The translations under genes were made by a program, and so were the position numbers. Under the pieces are notes generated by a model, which had not been told where the DNA came from, searched no databases, and saw only the letters and a program-made list of their open reading frames with translations. 64,000 bases of DNA from an uncultured Bacteroidales bacterium (GTDB taxonomy: Bacteria > Bacteroidota > Bacteroidia > Bacteroidales > UBA932). The DNA lies in assembly GCA_944323805.1 (NCBI GenBank), contig CALUTW010000007.1, forward strand, positions 54,289-118,288, given 5' to 3'. This document shows positions 10,143 to 21,309 of this stretch, one piece after another (the stretch's first letter is position 1; each line of letters starts with the position of its first letter).

Positions 10143-11026
10143 CGACCGGATTTTTCGACGGTGTCCATATCGGGCACCGTCTTGTCATAGACAAGCTGGT
10201 AAAGACAGCTGCAGAAAAAGGGGATGAGAGCATGGTGATAACCTTCTGGCCTCATCCCCGTAATGTTCTGCAGTCGGGCGCACGCAGCTTGAGGCTCCTG
10301 TCATCGATGGATGAGAAGAAAGCTATGCTTTCTTCTCTGGGAGTCAATCATATAGAGGTGCTTGAATTCACAAGGGAATTCAGCCGCATGTCCGCCGTGG
10401 AATATCTCCGCGATATTGTCATTGGCCGGTTCGGAGGCAGGACGATAATACTTGGGTATGACAACCGTTTCGGGCGGGATTCCGATGATGCGAAGTCCTC
10501 TGCAGCGGCTGCCGAAAACCTCGGGCTTGAAGTCGTGCATGCCGATATGGCGTCCCTGAGAAACGGGATGGCGGTAAGTTCCACGAAAATACGCTCATGT
10601 CTCGAGGCAGGGGATGTGGAGCTGGCGTCCGGGATGCTCGGGTATGAGTATTCCCTGTTCGGCGTGGTAGTGGCAGGGAACAGGATCGGAAGGACAATGG
10701 GTTTCCCCACTGCTAACATGCAGCTGTATGAACCTCTGAAGCAGGTCCCCGGGAACGGCGTATATCATGTCTCTGTCGACACGCTCGGCAGGAAATGGGA
10801 CGGCATGTGCAATATCGGGACACATCCTACGGTGGGCTCGGGCAACATGAGGACAATCGAGACAAACATATTCGGTTTTGACGAAGACATATACGGGCTG
10901 GATATCCGGGTTACCTTCAGGAAGAAAATCCGTGATGAGGTACGGTTTGAATCGATTGATGCATTGAGGAACCAGCTCGGGCTCGACAAGGCATTGTGCG
11001 AGTCACTGAAAAATTCGTATCTTTGA
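10133..11026 (+). CDS. ribF: Bifunctional riboflavin kinase / FAD synthetase
   Basis: Makes FMN and FAD from riboflavin and ATP. The N-terminal adenylyltransferase domain opens directly with ATGFFDGVHIGH (GxFDGxHxGH nucleotide-binding motif), and ISSTK-like VSSTKIR follows near residue 145. The C-terminal kinase domain shows GRTMGFPTANM and PGNGVY. At 297 residues it is slightly short because the 10-20 residues that usually precede the first motif are absent. An in-frame stop at 10121 leaves ATG 10133 as the only plausible start. That start lies inside the end of the phosphorylase gene (10-bp overlap), so it may be translationally coupled although the pathways are unrelated. No FMN riboswitch is visible upstream. 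Confidence 0.93.
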   Translation: MVIATGFFDGVHIGHRLVIDKLVKTAAEKGDESMVITFWPHPRNVLQSGARSLRLLSSMDEKKAMLSSLGVNHIEVLEFTREFSRMSAVEYLRDIVIGRFGGRTIILGYDNRFGRDSDDAKSSAAAAENLGLEVVHADMASLRNGMAVSSTKIRSCLEAGDVELASGMLGYEYSLFGVVVAGNRIGRTMGFPTANMQLYEPLKQVPGNGVYHVSVDTLGRKWDGMCNIGTHPTVGSGNMRTIETNIFGFDEDIYGLDIRVTFRKKIRDEVRFESIDALRNQLGLDKALCESLKNSYL

Positions 11027-11051
11027 TGATGTGCGCTAAAAAGTGGAATTT

Positions 11052-11489
11052 ATGGATTTCGGAACGATACTGACTTTGCTGATTCTGATTCTCGGTGTAG
11101 CCGGGCCTGTGATTGAAAAGAGGCTGAAGAAAGCCGGGAAGGTCGACCAGGCCAGAAAGCTCAGGGATGTGCTGGATACTGTCCTCAGCAAGGATGAGGC
11201 CGAAAAGGAAGAAGCTTCCGAGGCTGAACCCGGACCAGGGAAAGTCCTGCCGACACCTCCTGTGACGACAGAGAAGTATGACCCCGGGATGCCGTATACC
11301 ACCTTTTCCGTATCGCCCGAACTGCTTGAAGGCGGTTACCGGTCCGTGAAGGAGATTGCAGAGGAGAGACGAAGGAAATATGCGCAGTCTGAAGTGAAGC
11401 CGGAGCCGTGCCACAGCCTGGAGATAGACCCGAAGAAGCTCGTCATCTATTCGGAGATAATGAAGCCGAAATTCGATGACTGCCGCTGA
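11052..11489 (+). CDS. Small single-pass membrane protein of unknown function
   Basis: I do not recognise a family. The 145-residue product starts with a hydrophobic segment (residues about 4-22, TILTLLILILGVAGPVI) followed at once by a basic stretch (EKRLKKAGK), which predicts an N-out/C-in anchor. The remainder is charged, with a Glu/Ala/Pro-rich linker and a C-terminal part rich in basic and acidic residues (VKEIAEERRRKYAQSE). ATG 11052 is preferred over the in-frame GTG at 11043. It lies 25 bp after ribF and upstream of the greA promoter, so it is likely the last gene of the preceding transcript. Coding is supported by codon usage like its neighbours. Confidence 0.6.
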   Translation: MDFGTILTLLILILGVAGPVIEKRLKKAGKVDQARKLRDVLDTVLSKDEAEKEEASEAEPGPGKVLPTPPVTTEKYDPGMPYTTFSVSPELLEGGYRSVKEIAEERRRKYAQSEVKPEPCHSLEIDPKKLVIYSEIMKPKFDDCR

Positions 11490-11543
11490 CGGCGGAGAAA
11501 GCAAAATCTTGCCGGTTTTATTTTAATTCCGGGAAACATTTCC

Positions 11544-11551
11544 TATATTTG
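11544..11551 (+). promoter_or_regulatory. greA promoter -7 element (TATATTTG)
   Basis: Exact match to the Bacteroidota -7 consensus TAnnTTTG. It is 76 bp upstream of greA and just before the leader hairpin. No clear -33 TTTG is present, so strength is uncertain. Confidence 0.5.
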
Positions 11552-11557
11552 CGTGAA

Positions 11558-11595
11558 GAGTCAGGGTTCTGTGTTTATTCACAGGACTCCTTTTT
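11558..11595 (+). terminator. Hairpin plus U-tract in the greA leader (possible attenuator)
   Basis: Arms GAGTC (11558-11562) and GACTC (11585-11589) enclose a second stem CTGTG/CACAG (11569-11573/11580-11584) with a 6-nt bulge on the left and a TTTATT loop. TTTTT (11591-11595) follows immediately. It lies between the -7 element and the greA start, so it would form at the very 5' end of the mRNA. It may act as a leader terminator or a 5' stabiliser. Confidence 0.55.
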
Positions 11596-11627
11596 ATTAA
11601 TTGTATCATTTATAAAACAGATATTTT

Positions 11628-12095
11628 ATGGCATTACATTACATGACCCAGGAAGGGCTTGACAAGCTGAAGAAAGACTTGTCCGAAGCAATTGCGCAGC
11701 GTCCTGTGATTTCGGCGCAGATTGCCGAGGCCAGGGACAAGGGAGACCTGTCGGAAAATGCTGAATACGAGGCTGCCCGCGAGGCTCAGGGACTTCTGGA
11801 GCTGAAAATCTCTAAGCTTCAGGACCTTGTCGCGAATGCAAGGGTAATCGACGAGTCCCAGATAGGAACGGACAAGGTGCAGATGCTCAATAAGGTAAAG
11901 GTTAAGAATCTCTCCAATGGACAGGTGGTTGAGTTTACACTTGTCGGAGAAAGCGAGGCTGACTTTTCAGCCGGTAAACTGGCTGCGACAACCCCTATCG
12001 GGAAGGCCCTGATGGGGCATTCAAAAGGTGAGACAGTCGAGGCAAAGGTCCCTTCCGGCATCATAAGATTCGAAATACTGGATATAACACTCTAA
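11628..12095 (+). CDS. greA: Transcription elongation factor GreA
   Basis: Rescues backtracked RNA polymerase by stimulating transcript cleavage in the secondary channel. The 155-residue length is standard. Residues 1-75 form the antiparallel coiled coil, with the acidic tip in KGDLSENAEYEAA (Asp40 and Glu43, equivalent to the catalytic tip pair of E. coli GreA). The C-terminal FKBP-like domain ends with TPIGKALMGHSKGETVEAKVPSG. The start ATG 11628 is unambiguous. The gene has its own promoter element and a hairpin-U leader, described separately, and is followed after 4 bp by a HIT-family gene with which it probably forms an operon. Confidence 0.96.
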   Translation: MALHYMTQEGLDKLKKDLSEAIAQRPVISAQIAEARDKGDLSENAEYEAAREAQGLLELKISKLQDLVANARVIDESQIGTDKVQMLNKVKVKNLSNGQVVEFTLVGESEADFSAGKLAATTPIGKALMGHSKGETVEAKVPSGIIRFEILDITL

Positions 12096-12099
12096 GACC

Positions 12100-12504
12100 A
12101 TGCCTACAATCTTCACAAGAATAGCCAACGGGGAGATACCGTCATACAAGGTGGCGGAAAATGAGGAATACTATGCGTTCCTGGATATCAATCCGCTTGC
12201 CAAGGGCCATACCCTTGTCATCCCGAAGCATGTTGAGGATGACTATATATTTCATCTGGACGATGATGTGTACCTCGGGCTTTGCGCCTTTGCAAAGAAG
12301 GTGGCACAGGCCATAAAGGCTGCTGTCCCGTGCAAGCGTGTCGGTGTAGCCGTCCTCGGGATGGAAGTCCCGCACACCCATATCCATCTGGTACCTCTGA
12401 ACAGCGAGGCGGACCTTGATTTCAGGAAGGAGAAGCTGGCGTTGTCTGCGGACGAGTTTGCTGCAATTGCCGCGTCAATACGGGAGGAGTATGAGAAGCT
12501 TTAA
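12100..12504 (+). CDS. HIT family nucleotide-binding protein (HINT-like)
   Basis: A 134-residue histidine-triad hydrolase. The fold markers are IFTRIANGEIPSYKV at the N terminus, KGHTLVIPKH in the middle and the triad HTHIHLVP near residue 91, whose central histidine is the catalytic nucleophile. Relatives hydrolyse nucleoside phosphoramidates or aminoacyl-adenylates. The GreA-HIT gene pair is frequent in Bacteroidota, and here the two are 4 bp apart. The natural substrate cannot be deduced. The last 14 bases overlap the possible start of the downstream lipoprotein gene. Confidence 0.92.
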   Translation: MPTIFTRIANGEIPSYKVAENEEYYAFLDINPLAKGHTLVIPKHVEDDYIFHLDDDVYLGLCAFAKKVAQAIKAAVPCKRVGVAVLGMEVPHTHIHLVPLNSEADLDFRKEKLALSADEFAAIAASIREEYEKL

Positions 12505-13648
12505 TCTTTGTTTCATGGTACGGCTTGCCGCGGCGGTATCTGCCGTGGCCCTGCTGTCTGCCTGCTGCGGCTCGGCAAAGGTGGATGGCGTGCTTGCCGA
12601 TGCCCCGTCTTCGGAGCTTGTGGTCAAGCTTCTGGACATTAACAGATACGAAGTCCTCGATACCCTGGAGGTAGGTAAGGATGGACGTTTCTCGTGCCGG
12701 ATTCCTGTAGAGAAAGGGCAGCCGGAATTCATATATCTGTTCTATAAGGATACCAAGGTGTCGTCACTTCTTCTCGACAGGGGGGACAGGGTGCATGTGG
12801 AGGCCGATACGACAGGGTCGTATGTGGTGACCGGCTCCGAGGAATGCGAACGGCTGGCTTCGGTTGAAAAGGAGCTTGCCGATTTCTCGGCAAACTTTTC
12901 AAGGCTTGTCTCCGAGCTGGATGCGGTGGAGCCGGACTCCCGGGAGGCCGCTGCCCTGAAAAGGCAGATGGGCGACAGTTACACCGCATATTACAGGAGC
13001 AGACTGAAGTACGTAATGGAGAATCCGTATTCGCTGACCGTTGTCCCTGTATTTTATCAGGTTATCGGAGCAGGTCTTCCGGTGTTTGCACAGGAGACTG
13101 ATGCAATACATTTCCGCAATGCGGCGGATTCATTGGAGACGGTATATCCGGATTCGAAATATGTCAAGGCATTGAAGTCCGAGGCGAAGCGTCGTTCAGA
13201 CCTTCTCGAGCTCAGTGTCAGGCTCAGGACTGCAGAGCCTGTGAATTTCCCTGAGATAGAGCTTGCTGATACCGACGCAAGGAAGATGAAGCTCAGCGAG
13301 GTGGATGCAAAGGTTGTCATGCTCCATTTCTGGAATCCAGGCGAGTCCTTGCAGAAGATGTTCAATCTTGATGTCCTGAAGCCGGTGTATGAGGACTATC
13401 ATTCAAAGGGCTTCGAGATATACCAGGTGGCTCTGACTGCCGACAAGGCCGGATGGGCCAGGACAGTAAGAAGCCAGGGGCTGGATTGGATAAATGTATG
13501 CGATGTCCTGGGGTATGGTTCCCCGGCGGCAAGGGTGTACAATGTCAGCAAGCTGCCGGTATCGTTCATTATAGCTGACGGGGAGCTTGTTGACTTCAAG
13601 GTAACGGATGAGGCATCGTTGAGGAAACTCCTTGACAGACTTCTCTGA
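12491..13648 (+). CDS. Thioredoxin-like (TlpA/DUF4369-type) lipoprotein lacking the CxxC site
   Basis: An exported lipoprotein. Using ATG 12491, or more conservatively ATG 12515, the signal ends in the lipobox LLSAC. An N-terminal DUF4369-like beta domain carries ELVVKLLDINRYEVLDTLEVGKDGRF. A coiled middle region follows, and a thioredoxin-like domain covers the last 130 residues. In that domain the position of the usual WCxPC redox motif reads HFWNPGESLQKM, so both cysteines are gone, while the cis-proline (KLPVSFII) remains. It is therefore unlikely to be a thiol oxidoreductase and may be a binding or chaperone-like relative. It is co-oriented with greA and the HIT gene. Confidence 0.8.
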   Translation: MRSFNLCFMVRLAAAVSAVALLSACCGSAKVDGVLADAPSSELVVKLLDINRYEVLDTLEVGKDGRFSCRIPVEKGQPEFIYLFYKDTKVSSLLLDRGDRVHVEADTTGSYVVTGSEECERLASVEKELADFSANFSRLVSELDAVEPDSREAAALKRQMGDSYTAYYRSRLKYVMENPYSLTVVPVFYQVIGAGLPVFAQETDAIHFRNAADSLETVYPDSKYVKALKSEAKRRSDLLELSVRLRTAEPVNFPEIELADTDARKMKLSEVDAKVVMLHFWNPGESLQKMFNLDVLKPVYEDYHSKGFEIYQVALTADKAGWARTVRSQGLDWINVCDVLGYGSPAARVYNVSKLPVSFIIADGELVDFKVTDEASLRKLLDRLL

Positions 13649-13677
13649 TCACCGGCAGGATTCACTGATGCCGCTGT

Positions 13678-14370
13678 CTAGAACAGTTTCTTTCTGCTGA
13701 CAGTGGCAACAAACTCTTTCAGATAGAACGGTTCAAAGTACGCTACGTCCTTGAACCGTTTTTCTTTGTATTCGCCGGTTGCAGGGACAAGCATCGCGGA
13801 GGCTTTCGGGCAGCACTGCCGGAAGCAGGCGTTCGGGGAGGTAATGACACTTCTGCATTTTTCCGCCCCGTCGCCTATGAACAGCACCGGCCCGTCCTTG
13901 AGGATGTCAGCGAAGCTGTCCCCGTTGACGACAACAGGTGCGGTGTCTGTCAATTGTTTCCCTTCTGCGGAGAAGACGGCGGTATAGACTTCCATTCTCC
14001 GGGCATCTATCATCGGGACAATGTATCTGCAGCCGTCCGGAAGCATGCCTTCCTCTATTGCCTGTCTTGCAAGAATGTCGAGCGTGCCGACTGCAAGCAG
14101 CGGGATCCCCGCCCCGAAGCAGAGTCCCTTGGCCGTGGATACACCGACCCTCAATCCTGTATATGAGCCTGGTCCCATGCTTACGCAGACTGCATCGCAG
14201 TCTTTTGCACCGATATTCCTCTCATCGAGTATCGCCTTTATGAATACGGCCGTAAGGGATGCATGCGCGCGAGGCTCTGAACTCTCCCGGTATGCGACGA
14301 TTTTCCCGTCTTCGGCAAGTGCGGCGGAGCATAGGGCTGTGGCGGTCTCTATCAGTATTATCCTTTCCAT
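13678..14370 (-). CDS. tsaB: tRNA threonylcarbamoyladenosine biosynthesis protein TsaB
   Basis: Non-catalytic ASKHA-fold partner of TsaD in forming t6A37 on ANN-decoding tRNAs. The 230-residue length fits the family. Diagnostic parts are the start ERIILIETATALCSAAL, the strongly conserved MGPGSYTGLRVGVSTAKGL near residue 66, and PMIDARRMEVYTA. No exported signal is present. It follows cvpA on the minus strand with a 20-bp gap and converges on the thioredoxin-like gene. The start ATG (complement, 14370) sits directly at the conserved N terminus. Confidence 0.93.
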   Translation of the reverse strand: MERIILIETATALCSAALAEDGKIVAYRESSEPRAHASLTAVFIKAILDERNIGAKDCDAVCVSMGPGSYTGLRVGVSTAKGLCFGAGIPLLAVGTLDILARQAIEEGMLPDGCRYIVPMIDARRMEVYTAVFSAEGKQLTDTAPVVVNGDSFADILKDGPVLFIGDGAEKCRSVITSPNACFRQCCPKASAMLVPATGEYKEKRFKDVAYFEPFYLKEFVATVSRKKLF

Positions 14371-14390
14371 TTCCAGTCAGATTGATTATG

Positions 14391-14909
14391 TCAGGCAGCC
14401 ATGACGGACTCCGGGATGCCTGTAGAGAAGAATGTCTTCAGATACGGGAATATGGCGGATGCCGCGTCCAGAAGCAGCCTGTACAGTACCGAATTGTTGA
14501 GCACTTCATCCTTCACGATGTGTGTCTCGGCATTTACCGTATTGAACAGCATCAGCAGAAGCCCGATTACGATGGCATATTTCAATATCGCGAATACCAG
14601 TCCGAGCAGTTTGTTCAGCCATCCGAGCAGGATTATCTTGACGGTGGCCTCAAGCAGCCGTCCGACAATGCCGAGCACAAGAATCACAACGATGAAAATT
14701 ACCGCGAAAGAGATTATGTTCAGGATGTTCTCCGATGTCTGGATCCATGTGGACAGCCATCCTGTGACTATTGAAGAGAATCTGAATGACAGCCATATCC
14801 CGAGCAGAAGCGAAACTATAGCTATTACCTGTGCGATAAAACCTTTCCTGAGCCCCCCTATTACAGCGGGTACGAAGCAGATCAAGAGAATAATATCCAG
14901 AACATTCAT
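14391..14909 (-). CDS. cvpA: CvpA family inner membrane protein
   Basis: A 172-residue membrane protein with four hydrophobic segments (roughly residues 3-23, 28-47, 63-86 and 100-121). The CvpA family pattern is visible: DIILLICFVPAVIGGLRKGF at the start and LNKLLGLVFAILKYAIVIG before the last helix. Family members are linked to envelope homeostasis and colicin V export; the molecular function is not settled. It is the first gene of the minus-strand pair cvpA-tsaB. A TATTTTTG element (complement of 14969-14976) is a possible promoter in the 95-bp spacer shared with ileS. Confidence 0.87.
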   Translation of the reverse strand: MNVLDIILLICFVPAVIGGLRKGFIAQVIAIVSLLLGIWLSFRFSSIVTGWLSTWIQTSENILNIISFAVIFIVVILVLGIVGRLLEATVKIILLGWLNKLLGLVFAILKYAIVIGLLLMLFNTVNAETHIVKDEVLNNSVLYRLLLDAASAIFPYLKTFFSTGIPESVMAA

Positions 14910-14925
14910 TTTGCAATAAAAATAC

Positions 14926-14933
14926 TATATTTG
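14926..14933 (+). promoter_or_regulatory. ileS promoter -7 element (TATATTTG)
   Basis: Exact TAnnTTTG match on the plus strand, 72 bp before the ileS start in the divergent spacer. No -33 TTTG is found at the usual distance. Confidence 0.45.
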
Positions 14934-14977
14934 CAGTTTGAAAATTTCAATGCCGGCATCAGCAGGTACAAAAATAG

Positions 14978-18448
<3,471 letters not shown>

Positions 18449-18507
18449 CACTGCATTGCAATGCCAAGGAAATAGAACAATAAACAAAACATAAATAATT
18501 CTGAGTT

Positions 18508-18918
18508 ATGGCAGAAGAGAATAAAGTTAACGAACCTGAGAAGTTGCGTTACAGTGACGAGGAACTGCAGGAGTTCAAGGCGATAATTCTTGACATGCTT
18601 GAAAAGGCAAAGAAGGAGTACAAGACCTTGAGGGATGTCGTTACTCATGGATCAAGCAATGATATCGAGGATACATCCCCTACATTCAAGGTAATGGAGG
18701 AAGGTGCTTCGACCCTTTCAAAGGAAGAGGCAGGGGCGCTTGCACAGCGCCAGTACAAGTTCATCCAGAACCTCGAGGCTGCACTTGTCCGTATTGAGAA
18801 CAAGACCTATGGCGTCTGCCGCGTTACCGGCAAGCTGATCCCTAAGGAGCGTCTCCGGCTTGTCCCTCATGCCACATTGACGGTTGAGGCCAAGGAGATG
18901 CTGAACAAGAACAAATAA
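18508..18918 (+). CDS. TraR/DksA family regulator with degenerate zinc finger
   Basis: A 136-residue protein with the DksA layout: a long coiled coil (residues about 18-95) and a C-terminal finger region. Relatives bind the RNA polymerase secondary channel. The finger, YGVCRVTGKLIPKERLRLVPHA, keeps only one of the four zinc-binding cysteines, with VTG and VPH replacing the normal Cys positions. The domain is therefore probably held together without zinc, a form I associate with Bacteroidota. It stands between ileS and lspA, a conserved order in the phylum. No clear separate promoter is seen in the 59-bp gap after ileS. Confidence 0.88.
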   Translation: MAEENKVNEPEKLRYSDEELQEFKAIILDMLEKAKKEYKTLRDVVTHGSSNDIEDTSPTFKVMEEGASTLSKEEAGALAQRQYKFIQNLEAALVRIENKTYGVCRVTGKLIPKERLRLVPHATLTVEAKEMLNKNK

Positions 18919-18941
18919 CGGTATCCTGCAGCTACAGGCCA

Positions 18942-19520
18942 ATGAAGATATCTAAAGGAAAGCAGCTGCTGATTCTCGGCACTCTGCTCGTCATCGTTGA
19001 CCAGGTCATCAAGATTCTGGTCAAGACCAACATGTCGATAGGGGAGAGCATACATGTTTTCGGGGACTGGTTCCAGATATTCTATATCGAGAATGAAGGA
19101 ATGGCGTTCGGGATGAAGTTCGGCGGGGCGGTAGGAAAATTCCTGCTGTCATTGTTCCGGATTGTCTTTTTCGGACTGCTGGTATACTGGATTTCACGTC
19201 TCCTGAAGAAGAAGGATACTCCTTACGGGGTTGTCGTCGGTCTTACGTTGATTACGGCCGGAGCGCTCGGAAACATCATCGACTGCTTCTTCTACGGGCT
19301 CATATGGGATTATGCGCCGTTCATGTTCGGGCATGTGGTCGACATGTTCTATTTCCCGATTATAGACACGACATTCCCTGAGTGGCTTCCGCTGATTGGC
19401 GGGAATCCTTTCCGCTTCTTTGCTCCGGTGTTCAATTTCGCCGACAGTTGTGTGACCTGCGGGGCGTTGTATCTGATATTTTTCCAGTGGCGTTTCTTTA
19501 CTGAAGACGGGAAGAAATGA
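18942..19520 (+). CDS. lspA: Lipoprotein signal peptidase (signal peptidase II)
   Basis: Removes the signal peptide of diacylglyceryl-prolipoproteins in the inner membrane. The 192-residue protein has four transmembrane helices. The catalytic aspartates are Asp114 in GNIID and Asp168 in FNFADS, both in the family motifs. A longer periplasmic loop between them (about residues 135-163) explains the size above the 165-residue average and is common in Bacteroidota. The window encodes many substrates for it, since most exported proteins here carry lipoboxes. Its stop codon overlaps the next start (ATGA). Confidence 0.96.
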   Translation: MKISKGKQLLILGTLLVIVDQVIKILVKTNMSIGESIHVFGDWFQIFYIENEGMAFGMKFGGAVGKFLLSLFRIVFFGLLVYWISRLLKKKDTPYGVVVGLTLITAGALGNIIDCFFYGLIWDYAPFMFGHVVDMFYFPIIDTTFPEWLPLIGGNPFRFFAPVFNFADSCVTCGALYLIFFQWRFFTEDGKK

Positions 19521-20293
19521 TGAAGAGGTTTGCAGTTGCCGGATGCGGCCGTCTCGGGCGGATTGTAGCGGAGGCCTGGAAGAACGGTTTCCTGCCAGGC
19601 TATGAGTTGTGCGGTGCGTTTTCGCGCACTTATGCCCATGCAGAGGCACTGGCTGGAGACATGCGCTGTCAGGCGTGCCGCAGCATCGATGAGTTGATTA
19701 GCGCGGGACCGGACTATGTCGTTGAGACAGCCTCCCCTGCTGCAATGAGGGAGATGGCATTGCCCCTGCTTTCACGGGGTATCTCCATAGTGACATTGTC
19801 TGTCGGCGCCCTTGCCGATGAGGATTTCTACAGGCAGGTGGCAGATACTGCGCTTGTTTCCGGGGCCAGGGTCTATATCGCTTCAGGTGCTACGGGAGGA
19901 TTCGACGTGCTCCAGACAGTCGCGCTTATGGGAGGGGCTGAGGCAACGTTCTTCAATGAGAAAGGTCCGGATGCCCTGAAAGGGACTCCGGTTTACGATG
20001 AGTCGCTCCAGTCTTCCGGAAAGGAAGTCTTCCATGGTACTGCCAGAGATGCGATAAGCCTTTTCCCGACCAAGGTCAATGTGACAGTGGCCGCTTCAAG
20101 GGCATCTGTGGGGCCGGACAGGATGGATGTCTCGATTGTCTCCACCCCGGGCTTCTCGGGCGATACGCAAAGGGTCGAAATAAGAAACTCCCAGGTTCAT
20201 GCAACAGTGGATGTATACAGTGCCACATCAGAGATTGCTGCATGGTCAGCCGTGAGGGTCTTGAGAAATATACAGTCTCCGGTCGTCTTCTGA
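19517..20293 (+). CDS. L-aspartate dehydrogenase-like NAD(P)-dependent oxidoreductase (DUF108)
   Basis: A 258-residue Rossmann protein. The N terminus has the dinucleotide motif VAGCGRLGRIVAE (GxGxxG). The C-terminal part carries the DUF108 aspartate-dehydrogenase features: SGATGGFDVLQT near residue 127 and DAISLFPTKVNVTVAASRAS. Family members oxidise L-aspartate to iminoaspartate for NAD synthesis, so NadX-like activity is the first guess. The neighbours give no support for NAD synthesis. It overlaps lspA by 4 bp. A hairpin covers its stop codon. An alternative in-frame ATG lies at 19520. Confidence 0.78.
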   Translation: MMKRFAVAGCGRLGRIVAEAWKNGFLPGYELCGAFSRTYAHAEALAGDMRCQACRSIDELISAGPDYVVETASPAAMREMALPLLSRGISIVTLSVGALADEDFYRQVADTALVSGARVYIASGATGGFDVLQTVALMGGAEATFFNEKGPDALKGTPVYDESLQSSGKEVFHGTARDAISLFPTKVNVTVAASRASVGPDRMDVSIVSTPGFSGDTQRVEIRNSQVHATVDVYSATSEIAAWSAVRVLRNIQSPVVF

Positions 20294-20300
20294 CCGGAGA
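20276..20300. terminator. Hairpin between convergent genes
   Basis: Perfect 9-bp arms TCTCCGGTC/GACCGGAGA with a 7-nt loop, spanning the stop codon of the aspartate-dehydrogenase-like gene. There is no U-tract on either side, so termination is likely but unproven. Confidence 0.45.
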
Positions 20301-20316
20301 CAATTCATGTATTCTG

Positions 20317-20955
20317 CTAAAAATAATACTTCACTCCGAAACGTATGGCGGAAATGCTGACAGAGAAATCGGTAGTGGAGGTCTTCAGTCCTTCAACCCC
20401 TGTGTATACCGATGAGTAGCAGACTGCAAGGTTGAATATGTTCGCCGTAATTCCGAGACAGTCCATAGGCTTATACTCAAATTTCCCGAAATCCATTGAA
20501 AAGGCGAAGTCAAACGGCCGCTTGACGGTATATTTGGTCCCGTCTGTCTTTTCTATTTCAGAGCCTCCACCGAATCCGAATGAAATACCGGGCGTATAGT
20601 AGAGCTTGTCAGCGATCGGGATATAGTAGTTTGCACCGAGTGTGAACAGAGCTATGTTGGTTGTATAGGTGTTGTCTTTATTTGTTTCATCGTATGATGT
20701 CGACATGGAGTAGTCCAGTCCGGCCGATACTTCAAGATTGTCGATTACGAAATAGCTGAAGGAAGGAGCGATATTGAATGTCGTCGGGGACTTGTAGTCC
20801 GATGTTGTTGTCGTCCCTTCGTATCTGCTTGAGACAGAATTGCTGCCTCCGGAAATCCCGAGTGATCCGCCAACCGTAAAATCGCCTTTCTCTTGCGCCG
20901 TCAAGGCAAAGGACGCAGCCAGCATTGCGGCTGCAACTGTCAAAAATCTTTTCAT
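20317..20955 (-). CDS. Outer membrane beta-barrel protein (porin-like)
   Basis: A 212-residue exported protein. The chosen ATG (complement, 20955) gives a clear signal peptide, MKRFLTVAAAMLAASFALTAQ, with cleavage after the LTAQ region; the longer open frame upstream lacks such features. The mature part alternates short polar turns with amphipathic beta strands (GGSLGISGGS, FSYFVIDNLEVSAGLDYS, ALFTLGANYYIPI) and ends in RFGVKYYF, a terminal aromatic typical of BAM-assembled barrels. Eight strands are plausible. Ligand or function cannot be inferred. It converges on the aspartate-dehydrogenase-like gene. Confidence 0.8.
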   Translation of the reverse strand: MKRFLTVAAAMLAASFALTAQEKGDFTVGGSLGISGGSNSVSSRYEGTTTTSDYKSPTTFNIAPSFSYFVIDNLEVSAGLDYSMSTSYDETNKDNTYTTNIALFTLGANYYIPIADKLYYTPGISFGFGGGSEIEKTDGTKYTVKRPFDFAFSMDFGKFEYKPMDCLGITANIFNLAVCYSSVYTGVEGLKTSTTDFSVSISAIRFGVKYYF

Positions 20956-21098
20956 GACTGATAATTGTTTATTGATCTTCTTTTCAGCTTTCTCGCTGAA
21001 TTGAATGTAAATATAGCATTTATTGCAGACATTGGAAAGCTTTTTACGCACTCCGGCCACCTGTTTATATCCATATGTGCAGATTTTTCGAATTAAAT

Positions 21099-21129
21099 TT
21101 TGCCGGATAAGATTTTTTTCATACCTTTG
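21099..21129 (+). promoter_or_regulatory. Promoter of tRNA-Ser (TTTG-N19-TACCTTTG)
   Basis: TTTG (21099-21102) and TACCTTTG (21122-21129) are separated by exactly 19 bp, the Bacteroidota sigma-ABfr optimum. It lies 46 bp before the tRNA. Confidence 0.85.
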
Positions 21130-21175
21130 CACTCCCTTTAGGAATCATCAGTATTCCGGAAGGAGTTGACATATT

Positions 21176-21260
21176 GGAGAGATGGCAGAGTGGTCGAATG
21201 CGGCAGTCTTGAAAACTGTTGATCTTCACGGGTCCGGGGGTTCGAATCCCTCTCTCTCCG
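21176..21260 (+). tRNA. tRNA-Ser (anticodon TGA)
   Basis: 85-nt class II tRNA. Acceptor arm GGAGAGA/TCTCTCC with discriminator G, anticodon loop CTTGAAA with TGA at 21210-21212, a long variable arm (GTTGATCTTCAC region) and a T arm GGTTCGAATCC. The CCA end is not encoded. It decodes UCA and related UCN codons. Confidence 0.95.
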
Positions 21261-21309
21261 CACTTTTATCGCTGTATGTAACTCAATGGGAAGCATGCAG
21301 CGATTCTGT

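Noticed and set aside
18840..18900. dksA-like gene as a pseudogene because zinc cysteines are missing
   Set aside because: The frame is intact, coil and C-terminal helix are well conserved, and cysteine-poor versions are usual in this phylum.
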